Source: Colletes latitarsis (lineage: Eukaryota; Arthropoda; Insecta; Hymenoptera; Colletidae). From it: a DNA stretch of 64,000 nucleotides. Both the position numbers and the translations under genes were made by a program. The DNA lies in NCBI RefSeq assembly GCF_051014445.1, contig NC_135137.1, positions 34,287,501-34,351,500 on the forward strand. Direction: 5' to 3'. Below the pieces are notes generated by a model. That model saw only the letters and a program-made list of their open reading frames with translations. It was not told the DNA's origin and did no database searches. Shown piece after piece: positions 1 through 13,500 of the stretch (its first letter is position 1; every line of letters begins with the position of its first letter).

Positions 1-3000
1 CAATACGAAGATGGAAAATAAGTTGTTGCTTTCGATGGAGCTTTCACATTCCAATGGCGCGGTTAAACTGACGAGTCGTTGCCAATCTATTCTTCGGTAT
101 ATCCGTAACCGCGAAAGTGCAAGAAAAAGACGAGTATCGCTTCGAGTATCCAGATAGCATTGCGGGTGAGCTTCGGTCTCGAAAGCGTAATGTCCCGCCA
201 TTGTTATTCAGCGAGTCTCGCTGCTCAGCTAATGCGTTCAGATAAGAAGTATTTTATATGCACGAAGGTAGGATAAGTTTCGAACTCGTAGGGTAGTCAG
301 ATATGTACAGTATTCTCGAATGTCCTTTAACATCATTTCGAACCATTTTCGTTGTTTACCAGCGACCGTAGTGTCTACAATACTTTTTTGAGAAGTGGTT
401 GTTTTTCTTTTTGGGATCCACGCGAAGAGTAGTATTAAATTATTTTATTTTTCTCGAAAATCAATGCCCCTTTTCCCGCCCTGTCCGCGAAACGAATGTA
501 AGCAGCGATATTAAATAATAACTGTCAGACGTTAATTTAAAAAGCGAGATAAACCTCGATACGTCTGTCAGGCAATAATCATTAATACTTAATTACCGTC
601 TGCGTGTAAACCTCGTACATTGTATCGATAATGTAATTAATTAATTTGTGGAGAGTGTTGTTCCAACGGTTAGTTCCTAAAGACCAATTTAATCTCCTGC
701 CAGATTTGAACCAATCATGTAAAATGAGTACACATCAATTGACGAAATTAACAGAGTGGCAGAGGATCGGTAATAAAACAAACTTGATTTAATAAATATT
801 GATCGTTGCAAATTAGAGAATGGTGCTGAAGTAACCACTGCTCTTTATGCAAATACGGACAAAATGTTGCACAAACTGACGAAGATATTGAATCTATTTA
901 TTACGGTGATATATTTTTGTTTTCAATTATAATTACCATAGTATTTTATTATATATTTTATATTATAAATGAAGGATCACTAGATAATAAGACAGCGGAG
1001 AAAAAATAATAAAAAGTGGGCAACGTACCAAAACAGATTGACAAACATTTGTCGGTAGAAAGTTACTGGCAAGTATTGGTCGCGTGTATCGCGACAGATA
1101 TCTGTGCCGTAAAGTTATCGATAGTTTTCCAATTCCTTCAAACGTCAACGCTTTCGCTTTCGTGCAAAATCCAGCGACGTCGTCGCTTTGATATCCGCCA
1201 GCTTAATTTCCGGAATAGGCCCATTAATAACGGTCGAAAAAGGAAGGCGAGCGGGTCGGTAGTTGGTGTGGAAGTCGGGCTTTGTCTCGACTTCCGGCCT
1301 CCCGATGCTTTTCACGGGAGCATCCACCCTTCCTGACGGGGGCACGAAACTTTCACCGACCCCTTTCTTCGCGCTCAAACCCCCGTCCCGTCGTTTCCCG
1401 TAGGCAGTCTGGCTGCCTGACTCGTCGCTGGAACTTAAAACTTTTCCACTCGTCGACTCGAAATGGATGGATCTTGCGAGGCCCCGTTGCACTTGTTTTC
1501 GAGGGGCGCGCGTTCTCTCGCGTCCCGATCGACGAAAACAGCCATTCGCGCGCCGCAAAACGCCTCTCGATCAGCCTGAGGATCGACGGATCCGACGCTC
1601 GCAAAAATAAATTCACTTGATGGGAATGGACATCTGGTAGACTTTTCTAAATAGTAATAGGCCTTTTTAGAAATACGCTCGAGCCTATTCAAATTTCACG
1701 ATGAAAGCTTGGAAATGTTTAAAAACATACAAGATAGAATATTTTTTCATTTTTGTGATCTTGTACCGAGGTTTGTTCACCTCGATGATGAGCTCACGCA
1801 TCAAAGAAGACGTCAAAGCTTATCGGGGTCGGCCATCTTTTCGCGAAACTTGCATCCCGTGAAATTATCAAGATCCACGGGTTCCCCTTTATCATACGTA
1901 TTATCACCCCGTAAAAGCGTATCGGGGGAACCTATTTCGCGTTCCGGCTGGCGAAATTACAGCCTGGAGGCCGTCGCGAACCCCGCAGTTACGTCTCACG
2001 AACAAACACCGAAACCAATTTACGTGGCTGCGAAAAATTAACTTATTTCCCTCTGCCGGGTAATCGTATCCAGCCGGCGATTAAGCGATCAACCTGACAA
2101 TCTAGGGCGGACGCGTGAGCGGCACGAGGATCGCTTCAAAAACCTTCCTTCCTTTATCCGCGACGAGTGCACGGACACCGGGACGCCCGTACGGCACCCA
2201 CACGCGCACCTGTCTAAGCTGCTAACGAAAATTGTAGGCTTAGAAGCTGGACCGCCCCGCTCCTAATTGCATGCTATTACCCCGCGTTGCTATTGCACGA
2301 GCTTGTGTTCGTGCTACAAGAAACACGCGTGCAAACGTTGTCTGACACCATCGTGCCCCTCCGCGGACGATCGTTCACGCAACCTTGCAAACTTAGCTCG
2401 CACACTCGTGCTTATCTATTTCTTCCATATAAAACGCAATTATTTAAACGCGTCTGGATTTTCTAATTTTTTTTCAAACGTTTAAAAGCGTACAGGTTTA
2501 TTTAAAATACTTAAATTTTCAATTCACATTCTTCTGGGAGGGAGAAAATAATTTACTTGGTTCCTGTATTTTTAAACTTGTGCAGAGTTTATTTTTGAAG
2601 TTCGATCGACCACAGTGATTTTTCAACTTAAACAGGCTATCACCTGGAATATAACGATCAGGTGATTATTACCATCTGCTCGCCTCAGGACACTTATACC
2701 CTTCTATCGTCCAAAATAGAGCCCCGAATAGTTTGTAACCCGAAATTAAGGTATCGTTTTGGCGTCTTGCGGTTTTCACAAGATTGCTATATTTATTCTA
2801 TCAAGTATTCCAAATGTACCCGGTGGAGGGTTCGTGAGTATCTATAGAACGGACAAACTGGGATATCTATTGTCCTGTTATGGCCGCCAGCGAGGATGCA
2901 AGTTGAGTCCGCATCGGGAAAGAGTTCCTACGTGCGCACACGTTCAGGGACGCGCCGGTACTTTGGCAAATTATTGACATAACTTAGAGAACCCGATCGA

Positions 3001-3690
3001 TATATCGACGATTCCGTAGCATCCCCTCCGGCAACGATAGTTCTTCGTAAATAACGAATGGGACGCGGAGTCGAGCCTGGCGTGACGAATCGCGGGATTC
3101 TGGCCGAACGACTGCGGATCCGTTCTCGCATGCAAATAGATCGTAACTTTCTGCCCGGATCAGCCGGTGTTTCGCGAGACTTAGGCGAAGTCCGCCTCGT
3201 AATGCGGCCCCGTTCCTTCGACGATACTAATCGGGACTAAAACCTGGCGGTAATTACGATTGGCTAAAGAGCTTGTAATTGATTCCTGTTCGCCGATAAG
3301 GCTGAGTCTCGTAACTCGGTACGTGCGCGATTGCGTCGGTGATTATGAAATTTACACGAGGCGTGTGTTCGTGCTATGATGTAGAGCGATGTAACAGAAA
3401 ATAAGAAACGAATTAAATTTTTTTTAGATTTTTGTTGCAAGTCGCTCTCGTAATTACCCACGCAATTAACCTCTTTAGGGATACTGGCGATCGTACGTTT
3501 ACTTAAGTTATTTTAAAGATCGTAACACCGAGGTGATCATTAGCATTCTGATATTCTTCGAGTGGCGATTTTCTAGGCTATCTGTATTTCTCTGTTACAA
3601 GTAAATTTCTCCGACTAAATTTTCTTCAACTAGTATTTCGATATTTGAAGGAAAAGAAATATCGCTCAAATAATTATGTTCGAATCATAT
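1..3690. other. No gene recognised; mixed unique sequence
   Basis: A+T-rich stretches (about 520-1000 and 2400-2660) alternate with CpG-richer stretches (about 1140-1600, 1780-2400 and 2880-3240). Overlapping open frames of 60-137 codons lie on both strands of the CpG-rich parts. They are arginine- and serine-rich in every frame, as expected for chance frames in such DNA. I see no protein family, tRNA or repeat unit. Confidence 0.6.
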
Positions 3691-3693
3691 CTA

Positions 3694-4335
3694 TGAAAAT
3701 GCTAAAACTTTAGACGCGTGCAATTCCGAAACTACTAGTGCTTTATCCATTATTGAGCCATTGTTAGAAGCGGCAAAGCCTCGCCTTTAAAATAGTTTTT
3801 CGTTTTTGTCGATCCGATTTACCGTTTCGGAGATATCGTAAGTTATATAAATCTTAATTTTTAAAATGCGACGCTCCGTCTTACGAAAGACTATTAACGC
3901 GTATTAAAAATACTAAAACTTTAGATGCTTACAGTTCCGAAACTACTAGTGTTTTATTAATTATTGAGCCACTGTTAGAAGTGGTAAGGCCTCCCCTTTA
4001 AAATGGTTTTTGGTTTTTGACGATCCGACTTCCCGTTTCGGAGATATCGCAATTTATGTAAAAGGTAATTTTTTAGATTCCGCTATCCACGCTCTCTCCG
4101 CCTTACGAAGGCTTATTAACGCGTATTAAAAATACTAAAAGTTTAGACGCGTGCACTTCCGAAACTACTAGCGTTTTATTAATTATTAAGCCACTGTTAG
4201 CGGCGGCAAACCTTCCTCTTTAAAATGGTTTTTCGTTTTTGTCGATCGGACTTTTCGTTTTCGAGATATCGTAATTTATGTAAAAGGTAATTTTTTTAAT
4301 TCGACTGTCTCTGTCTCCGTCTAACGCGTCGGACC
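3694..4335. repeat. Three-unit tandem repeat, 211-222 bp units
   Basis: Three head-to-tail units begin near 3694, 3905 and 4127. Alignable starts at 3700, 3911 and 4133 give offsets of 211 and 222 bp. Each unit carries the same ordered landmarks: CTAAAACTTTAGA (or close), TTCCGAAACTACTAG, a TTATTGAGCCA-like block, TTTAAAATGGTTTTTCG and CGTTTCGGAGATATCG. The units differ by scattered substitutions and small indels, so the array is not recent. The third unit fades into CpG-rich sequence near 4330. It may be a minisatellite or the internal repeat of a non-autonomous element. No coding frame spans the units. Confidence 0.85.
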
Positions 4336-5410
4336 TCCTTCTCGCACGTTGACCCACTAACCGAGTGACCGAGTGACGTCACGTTTACTACTTACTACGA
4401 GCACGTGCGGTCAACGACCTTGCAAGGCCGTAGTAAGAAAATTCATTGATCTCACGACCTAAACAAAGGCTTCGGTCTCATCCGATCGACTTGAAACTAA
4501 AATCCTCATATCTCCGGAACTAATTGAGCTATCGACTCGTTTGAACGCTCATTTTAAAAGGCATTTCATCCTCTATCCGATGACTATACCAGCTACTATA
4601 ATTTTTGTTGTCTTCTATGTTCATTTTCACATTTACTTTGACACTATACACCCGAAGAACTGATGTGCAATAAAAGTGGATTATAAATTGAAATTGGTCT
4701 TGGCCAGTGATTTAATTTCGTCCCAGCTATAACCGATAGCGGTGTTCGCTTTCGATCGCACGTCCGCAGTTCGATCACCGCTCGGAAGCATATATATCGC
4801 GTGCGCGATTAATTCCATTTAATCGCGGCAAAAACTATTTACAGCCGGCGCCGTAAAACTCTTAACGAAGCGTCCGGTAAGTAATATCCGCGACGGGAAA
4901 ATGGAATTCGTAATTAGCAGCCTGGCCGGCGCGAATCCGGGATCTTCGATCGCGAATCCGCGCCCCGCGAGCGTCGCGACGATGCTGCCTCCCGTACGAC
5001 TATCCGGGGACGCAATAATTGCGTTATCGCGCACCCGTGGAAACGGTGATTTTAATTTGTCACGCCGACTGGAGACGCGACGTTCAAAATCAATTACAAA
5101 CTTCGGAGATAGTAACAATAACGGCGGGCCGCGCGTAGCCGTTGTTCTAATTGTTCATCAACCCAGTTGAACAAAGCCGCAACGAATGTTCGCGTCGCTT
5201 CGCCCACCCGGGAAACTTTTCCTACAGTTACAGTAAATAGTCTCCAATTTTATTAGGCATATCATTAATCGATACAGAGTTTATTTCGTGAGTTCACTAA
5301 GGTCTTAGCAGTCTCAGTGAAGTCATTCACTCCTATATTTAGGTTCATAGTTTCTAATCCTTCTTGACGTCAAGTTTCACAATCATAAGGCTACTCACGC
5401 GTCATCAAAT
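4336..5410. other. No gene recognised; flank of tandem array
   Basis: The 4440-4700 part has the wording of the neighbouring array (for example 'ATCTCCGGAACTAATTGAG' near 4511) and may belong to the same repeat family. 4700-5220 is CpG-rich unique sequence with overlapping chance frames on both strands. From 5220 the sequence becomes A+T-rich. Confidence 0.5.
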
Positions 5411-5524
5411 TTTATGTATTAAAAAGAAAACACATATTTACATTTTCGAAGTATTCATGAAACAAATCTATTCTTTTTTCGTGGTCATTCCTTGTACAAA
5501 CAATTTAAACAAAATTAAATAGTA
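5411..5524 (+). repeat. Dispersed repeat, degraded copy of the 27.8 kb MITE interior
   Basis: This stretch matches 27796-27905 in the same orientation. The clearest block is AACAAATCTATTCTTT followed by TCGTGGTCATTCCTTGTAC and a shared AATTAAATAGTA. Similarity may continue weakly to about 5570. Unlike the 27.8 kb copy, no terminal TTAACCCC repeats are visible, so this copy is truncated or older. Confidence 0.8.
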
Positions 5525-8500
5525 TAGGTTTGACAAATTATTTGAAATTAAATCGATTGAGACTTGCTTGCATGGACTAATAATATATCTAATAATTTTT
5601 CTCAGGAAATACAAGCTTTATTCGTCGCAGGAATTCCTTGAACAGTGACCGAATAATTTGTTTTCGTAATCCATGCTTTTTTCTCTAGCAACAGTAGTCA
5701 ATTACACGGATCTAAATTACGAGACTGCTTTGGTATGTAGATTTTAGAAAAAGGAACGTGAATTTCGAGATAAAACTAGAGCTTCAATGTTGCTCCGACG
5801 AGAGGGGGAACTTCGCCCCTTCGTTTGAAGGTAAATTTGTAGAGGATACTTTTGCAAGAAAGTCTATTAATTCGAAATTAGATAGAGAATGTGATTCTTC
5901 GTGAAAACGATTCGGTAAAAATTTCTGCAGAAACGTTTCCCCAAGAACCCATTATCGAACAGCTTTGAGCGACGTATGTACTTCCTTCTCTAATGGTGTT
6001 CCTTATAATTTCTTTACATTTAACTCCTCAACGAATCAACTCTACTTATGTTTATATCGTCGTAAAAAACCTAAGAAATTTTTTAGAAAGTAATAGGTTT
6101 AGACTTTAAACTTCTATAGCAAACTAGTCTTGAACGTTCACTGACAGCTTCGGATTTGTAATTACGCTTCCTACTTTATTTTATGTTCTTGCTCTTCCTG
6201 TACGCGTCACGGAAGCTGCTCCAATTATCCTGTTAATGAAACATTTGCTGTACCGACAAGCAGCTCTATACGTTTGACGACGCGCGGTAAGAATTTAAAA
6301 TGCATAATGCTTCTTTCGATACGAGATTAATTTAAGTACATCCCCCATTTTCGATATACGAGTGATTCAATTAATATATAAATAGACAAGTGTATACGAC
6401 TAAAATAACAAATTAATTACAGATACCTTTTTAAATTGAATTGTGAAAGGATCATATTAAAATTATGATATATCTTTATACAGCGTCGTTTCATCCCAGA
6501 CAAGAAATTGCGATACCATAAAAATTAACCATATCTTTTACGCGTTAAAGAAGTATTAGAGGCCTCGTGTCGCAATTTATTTAGCTCGAAGGTTATGATT
6601 TTTGTCCCCGGACGACCGTATATGCGATTCCTTGCACCCGGGGACAGAGTGCTCGCCCCGAAACGGCATAGCGAAGGCATAAACCTCTCAGGGACGACTT
6701 ACCGCAGCCTCGAATGCGTTTCCTCTCGGAACATTGCGTTGTAAGAAATTAAGACGTAGTCTGAGGAAAGGGGAACGGGGACCACGGAAATACAGCAGTC
6801 GCGGAAAAAGGAATCCCTGATACCAGCGCAGAGTGGTGGTCTCGCTTCGTCTCTCGAAAGCTCCTCGGCGTTACTTCGTTTCCTGTGTTTCGCGTGGCAT
6901 TTCCACGATTTTCGCCGCTCGGTGTACGTTGTCACGTGCACATACACAGGCTCGTACGCGTCCAAATGGAGGGACGGGAACCCGCACGCGGGTCGGTTGC
7001 ATCGTCCTCGAGGAAGAAAAAGTTTCGGGACGGTGATCGTGGACGAAAGTGGACCGAGTAACCGGGACTCGTTGTCGAGGGCGGTTTCGAGTCCGCGGTT
7101 AACCGGAAAGCGCCAGTTCCGTCGACACGTAAAACTCACGTTGCACGGTCGTGCACCTTTTCTGGCCCGCCGGTCGTGTTTTCCATCCCGCAACGTCTAC
7201 GACCGACGCGCTGCGAAATTCGTGGTCGGTCGCGTTAAACCTTCCGAGAATTCCTCGAAAACTCTACGTTAATATTTGCATTTCGATAACGCGTTCGAAA
7301 TTCTCGTGGCCAGAGCTTTGATATTGGTCACTGGACCTCATCGACTGGAACATTCAACGCCATACTGCGACGTTGAGCACTTGATTCAGAGAATATGATT
7401 CATTTATCCACTTCTCGCTCAAAAACCAATAGTATCAAACAAGAATTTATATCAGTTGTTAAAATTTCAAGGTACCATTAATTTCAAATGAGAATGTGGG
7501 AACAAGTTTTCTTTAAAACAAAAAATGAAGTTTACCTGTGATTAATATAGAAAATTTATTATAACTATCAATATTACGTTTGTACGACTGCGTTTTCCAA
7601 TTATTCGTAAATAGAAAACAGAATGATTTAAAAAAATAATCACAATTATCCTATTACAGTTTCTTATCTACACTGTGTCATCCATGCTTGCAAACACCAA
7701 GCAACTCGCGTTCTACGAACCCAGGGCCATATTAGCTTCTACGTTTCCCATCCGAAACTTCGTATCGCGCTAGTTCGCCCATTCCTATTCCAAAATCTTT
7801 AACACCCAATGCAATATTGCACTAATTGCTCATTCAGATTTATGCAAGTCTCTGTACCAGTCGAAACTCTGTACAAATTCAAACTCGATATTAGGCTTGT
7901 TGAAAGTCCAAGTTGTTAAATTTAATCTAACCGAACTTTGTTAGTAAACTCGTAGTTAACTTGTGTCCGTTACAACCGAGACTAGAACTATTCGAATATG
8001 TTAGAAGCATTCGAATCTTACGATTAAACTTCGAACATTTAAGTATTTAATCACTATTCGAATATAAGTATATCACGGAATACTCAAATACTCGAATTAC
8101 TAAAAATAATCAAATTATTCTGGTTTCACAGTGAGTTATCGTATAAGCAATGGTTGTACAAATTATTTTGCAAAAAATTCCTACGTCCGCGACCTCTATT
8201 AAACTTTTCTTTTGGCCGTAAAACTACCGAGGGAAGTTTCGAACGAGCGCTAAGCTTCTCGTTAGAAGTTCAGCTTACAGCGTGTTGTAAACTATGTACG
8301 TAGTTTCGCCAAGCCAAGATCACCAGGGCGTTGAATTTAAAGTGATTCTCAATTTTTTATTAACACCCGCAGGGAGTGGGTTATTAATTTCGTTTAACCA
8401 CTAGATACTAGTTAGAAAATATTCAAGGCCGCATAACTCCGATACGGTAGTCTGCGACTCTTGAATATTTTAAGCACATCGTTTTAAGTATGCAAGTTGG

Positions 8501-10795
8501 AGGACTCTCGAGCTTTTTGGATGATCGATTTGGAAGCACCTACCTGCATTAACCTGACGAGAAAATTTATGTACAATCGTTCGAAACCATAATGATTATT
8601 AGAAGCGAAACAACGTTTGTTGTTTATTCTTTTCACGCGTTGAAATTAAAAATTATGAAAAAACTCGAAGTAATCTTCCAGTCAATGCCAGTCGACGTGT
8701 TGATCAAAAAATTTTCAATTATCTCGAACAAACGGCATAGTACGAAAAAATTCTATCGCGCATCTTTTGCTTATTTTCTCGCGTAAAATCATTTCGCTTT
8801 CCCTCGCCACGCGTTTTATGGATGTCGCATCAGATTCAATCCGGTTACGAGCAAAAAATTGTGACCGCGGGTAAGTTATACGTAAACCTCTGTGCATCGA
8901 GCTCGATGACAGCCCAATTGAAAAATTCTATTTCGTACGCCCGGGCTTTTATAATCCAAAGTCTCGTGCCCTTTAATCGCCCCGCCTTAACGTCAAGAGC
9001 AGCCGGCGCTCCTGCGGAGGACAGGGTTGAATATTTCATGTTGCTCTTTAAAAGCTGTGTGGTACGAAATTAAATACTTTCCGGATGGTTCGAAGGTTTC
9101 GATGCCACGATATTTCGACATAATGTAAAACGCTGCTATATAAATCATACCGCATCAATCTATGATAATATTAAAAATATCTGGAGGATACATCGGAGAA
9201 AGATGCGTATTAATATCTCTGCTAAAACCAACAACTCAAAATCGTTCGCCAACTATTTCGAGTCGACTCCTTTTCAATTTCCACCGATGTAAATATAATT
9301 ATGCAAAGTACAGAGGCACGCTAGTTAAGTTCTCCGTAATCGTACGAAGCAAATGTTACGACGCGCCAAAGAAATAAAATGAAATATAAAAAAGGCGTCG
9401 GTTTCCGCTCGTGCGCGAAAATTGGCCGACCGTTCCGGCGAACGTTCGACGATTAACTTGATCCTTGCGCGTCGATTTCATGCCCATTAACCGAGAAATC
9501 CGATTAGCCATACACAATTGCGATAAACCGTTTCATTCCGCGATCGCCCATGGTCAATCGACATCGAGTTTCGAGATTCGATGCCACCAGGATCCTTCCC
9601 GAACATCGAGCTATCGTTTCGCATGCAGAAACGCGAATGCTCCCAGCGTTTGGTATTCCACGACGGCGCTCGGTTTTTACGCGACTGGTATAGATATGTG
9701 TTTTGCGAAATCCGGCAGGCGTTCGAAGAAACGCGGAGATCCGCGGCAAGGTCGCTCGATTCCGAATACGTCGACGTAGAAAATCTCGACGGAACAGCCA
9801 AGAACACGCGAGAGCCCTTCCTCGACAGAGATCGTCGCGACGCCCTGACAGCCGCGGAACGAATACAAAAGTAGCGACGATAGAACAAGTGGGAGGGGGA
9901 CTGTGTTGAAATTTGACGTCGAATCGTCGCGATTGGCGGGTGGAACAATGGTTACGGCGTTTCGAGATGCAAAGTTCTACGCTACGAACGACGAACCACG
10001 CTATTTTCGCGGAATATCTATGAAAAATAGTAGTTGGGATCGTAATGGGTGAATTAGTAGTTGTATATGTTGTGAAAATATAGCGAGGAACGGTTAAAAT
10101 TTGATATAGCAAAGAATTTAAGAAATATATTCAGAGTAAAAAGGATTCAAGCTATGATTTAGTAATAAATGCAATTGCAAAGCCTTTTCCAGAAGATCGA
10201 TATCACAGAGAAGGAAACGGCTGGCAAAAGCGACGCTTTCGTCGCGACGAAAACAACGGGGATCCATTGTTCCCGAAAAATCGCGGTCAGGCTGCGTTCC
10301 TATCGCGAAAGTGATAAATAGTCGCGTACGATGCAAGGGTCATCAGTCATCGGTTCGGGACAGTAATCGCTGTATTTTTCTAATCGGTCGTATCGATCGA
10401 ATTTCTCGAAGCGTTATTCGCTATCGGTCGCGAATCGCGCGGCATAAGTGTATCGTGACCCAGAAACCCGACGGCTTGCCGGAAATGATTTAGCTGATTG
10501 CTTCGCGCGCGTTACTTATTCCTGATGTTCTTCGCCGCGAGCTCGCGTGACTCGCGTTACGTCCAAAGTTTCATCAGTCATTCGACCGTCTCGCGAATTC
10601 CCGCCGTGCCTACCCTGGACAGCTGAAGAGAATAACCCCGATGAAATTCAGATGTAGCGATCAAAAATTGTTGGTTAAAGTTATTTCGACGGTAGTCTGG
10701 ATTCAATATCACGCAAACTAACGACTAGCAGCACCACCCTTCTTCTCGCGATCGAATGGGGACCGACGAATTTCGTACGCAGAAGTTTTAGCAAG
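5525..10795. other. No gene recognised; A+T-rich and CpG-rich blocks
   Basis: 5525-6560 is A+T-rich with nothing recognisable. 6600-7270 is CpG-rich with overlapping frames of up to 164 codons on opposite strands, none resembling a known protein. 7270-8800 is A+T-rich; near 7980-8100 the motif TTCGAA or ATTCGAAT recurs several times at irregular spacing. 9380-10000 is CpG-rich with heavily overlapping frames of up to 202 codons on both strands, again without family features. No repeat array was found here. Confidence 0.5.
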
Positions 10796-10802
10796 CTTTT
10801 GG

Positions 10803-11212
10803 TTCAATAACATAATTGTAGAAACGTGAAATACCCAGTTGTGGATTAAAAATTGTCACTCATTTAAATTTCGTCTAAAATTTAGTTTAATACAATAATT
10901 GCCACCCAATTGAGTTGTACCGTAGAAACATAGTATCGATTTTTATTTAAAAACAAATTTTCGATTCAATAACATGATCGTAGAAACATGGAATACCCAG
11001 TTGTGGAATAAAAATTGTCACTCGTTTAAATTTCGATTAAAATTTAATTTAATAAAATAATTGCCACCCAACTGAGTCGTACTGTAGGAACATAGTCTCG
11101 AGTTTTATTTAGAAACAAATTTCGAACACCCAGAAATATGTAAACTTTTATCGCGTTGTTCGTGCAATAAAAATTGTCACTAGTTTAAACTTCGTCTAAA
11201 ATCGTTGATTTT
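10803..11212. repeat. Tandem repeat, 162-bp period, about 2.5 units
   Basis: Units start at 10803 and 10965, where TTCAATAACATRATYGTAGAAAC recurs exactly 162 bp apart. Later landmarks AATAATTGCCACCCAA and AAACAAAT (10951 and 11113) keep the same spacing. A third, shorter unit (about 11119-11212) keeps only TAAAAATTGTCACT and the following TTTAAA-TTCGTCTAAAAT part. Units one and two differ at scattered bases, so the duplication is old. No open frame is preserved. Confidence 0.85.
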
Positions 11213-13384
11213 GCCATCACAAAATTTTACGTGGGAGGTAGAGGGATGGAAGAAATTTGTAATTCGAATAAGAGTCGTGTCCATCTCTGGTTGCAGTATG
11301 ATCAGCAATGATCGTAAGTATGCGACTCGCATGCGTTTCGCTTCGAACGCGAGAGCCTATTATTCGCGCTATTGACTTTCTTCTCGGAACGACCACCGGG
11401 CACAGGCAAATTAGACGGGATGCGTGGCTATTGCGAACGGGGTCTATCCTTTAACGACTGCTTTTACGAGCGATCCGTGGCCGCGAACTTTAGCTCGCCT
11501 CCACTCTGTCTCGATCGCGTAATTGCCACGGTTATATATCCCTTCTATCGACATTTATTATTTCCGCCTGCGGTCGTTGTACTTCTCCACGGAAGAGACC
11601 GAAACCTGTACGCGTTCCTAAAGCGTGAGACAGTATTACGCTTCCTCGAAAGTAACTAAACGCTATAAAGCACTTTTATCGGTCCTCGAAGCGATACGAT
11701 TGCCACTTCGTCGTTCGCTCGTGCAATTCAGCTTCTCGAATGAAACTTCTTGAACGATGTACTCGCCTCTGCTCTTTAAAATTTTTAAACACGAATTCTG
11801 ACGTGATTTCTTTGGTTGCAAAGAACACTCGTACCTTTCTACGCTCAAATTATTATACGAGAAATTGGAAGAAACGTGATTTCAGGTAATTCTTTTATTT
11901 TATAGACCATTTGCACCAAATTTTCAATCGAAACTTTTTAACAGTTTTCTCCGGGCACTTGCAATTTTCAAATAAACCGCGTCCGCCTCTGGAGTGTCTG
12001 ACAAGAATCCCCGTTCCGGAAGTTAAAGGACGTAGAACAAAGACGACATTACGGCAGTAGCAGTAAGTTCCGCTATCCAAACTCGCGTGGCTCCCCGAGA
12101 TTTGATTGCTTTTCCGTTTAAAGATGCCCGGGATAATTACTCGAAGTTCAGAGTCAACTCGCGAAAACGACTGTCGCGGATCGTGCGTTCCGCGGACCGC
12201 AAAAATGCGCATTGTCTGCGTTCGAAGTGGCGCGTAATCGCGACGTAACGGCCCGTAAACGCAGCCACGTTTTCCACGGAGGGTGGCCACGGAGAACATC
12301 TTAGGGGAAAAAGGCGACCGAGACCACGGTTGCATAATTTACGACGCGAGTTTCACGACTATTTTCCGTGCTCTTTCACTTTTTACTTCCAGTGGCATCG
12401 CCTCGACTTTGTTTCTTCTCGTTCCTACGCGCGATATCACCGACCTTTGTTCCTGTTCGTTCGGAAGAACTGTTTTTGCGAAAGCACGACGTCGCTGGAT
12501 CACCATGAAAGGTCGATTCTTCCTCGATCACTTATATTCGATTATATGAACTGGGGAGAAAGTAAAATTGATTCGACTGAATCGTATTTGAAATCATTGC
12601 AATATTTTCATACTTGCATAACTTTACACGAAATTAATATACACTAGATACTATTTTTGAATATTAATTTGATACATACAGGGAAGTCGATGTGATTGTA
12701 TTCTAATTGACGTATCACCATCAAGACTTACGAGTACCCAAAACAAGTAGAAAAGACGAGTAATGCTCAGACATATTTTTGATTAATTTTGTCAAGTGAG
12801 ATCACTATTAGTTAGACTAATAAGTAAATATATATTGTGCATTTTCTAATTGGATCATAGGTTGTTGAAGATAGCTGATAGTGAATCACCACTGAAAAAG
12901 TTCTTAGTAGTCACAGTGAAATTAAATTGACTTTTTATCACTAGCATATTTTTATCACATTTAACTTACAGTCTATATAAAACAAATTTCATTTAATGCA
13001 ACAGCTAATGTAACCTGAAAGCGAGTGGCAACGTGACATAAATGACTGGCCAGAAATGTCAATCAGATTAAATGTGTAACTTCGTCCGTTACAAGGGGTG
13101 GTAACTGCAGCGTCATAAAACCTAGTAATTTCTCTCGTTCATAATCATGCGCGACCCACATTGCAGAATTTATTTCGAGACTCAATTTCTATTATATTAA
13201 AGGATACATACTCCGTTAAGGGAACTTAAAATAATTAATCGATGCTATTGCATTATTAGCAAAAAACGATGAAACTTGATTCTGTTTTATTTTTCTCTCG
13301 CTTAAAGGGGAACCACTGTATTGTAATACTGCAAATATTGTGTGTAGCTTTAAATCGAACGTACATATATGCGTATGAAACTGT
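11213..13384. other. No gene recognised
   Basis: 11270-12560 is mixed sequence with chance frames of up to 146 codons. 12560-13250 is A+T-rich. I see no splice-bounded coding segment or RNA gene. Confidence 0.5.
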
Positions 13385-13500
13385 GTAAAATGGATTACAT
13401 ATGCTTAAACCGCAATGATTAACGGGCTGCAAAATGATAAGCAAGTATCGTAAAATGAATTACGCGTGTCTACACCGCGATGATTAACGTTATTCGCGGC
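13385..13500. repeat. Imperfect direct repeat, 65-bp period, two units
   Basis: GTAAAATGGATTAC at 13385 and GTAAAATGAATTAC at 13450 begin two diverged units. Both continue through a CT-AAACCGC or CTACACCGC segment to GATGATTAACG or AATGATTAACG. Only the first 45-50 bp of each unit align. Confidence 0.65.

Noticed and set aside
7520..7560. Minus-strand ATCACAG|GTAAAC as a further recursive site
   Set aside because: Weak pyrimidine tract and non-consensus donor.
9504..10112. 202-codon minus-strand frame overlapping several others on both strands
   Set aside because: Arginine/serine-rich in all frames, typical of CpG-rich non-coding DNA; not recognisable.
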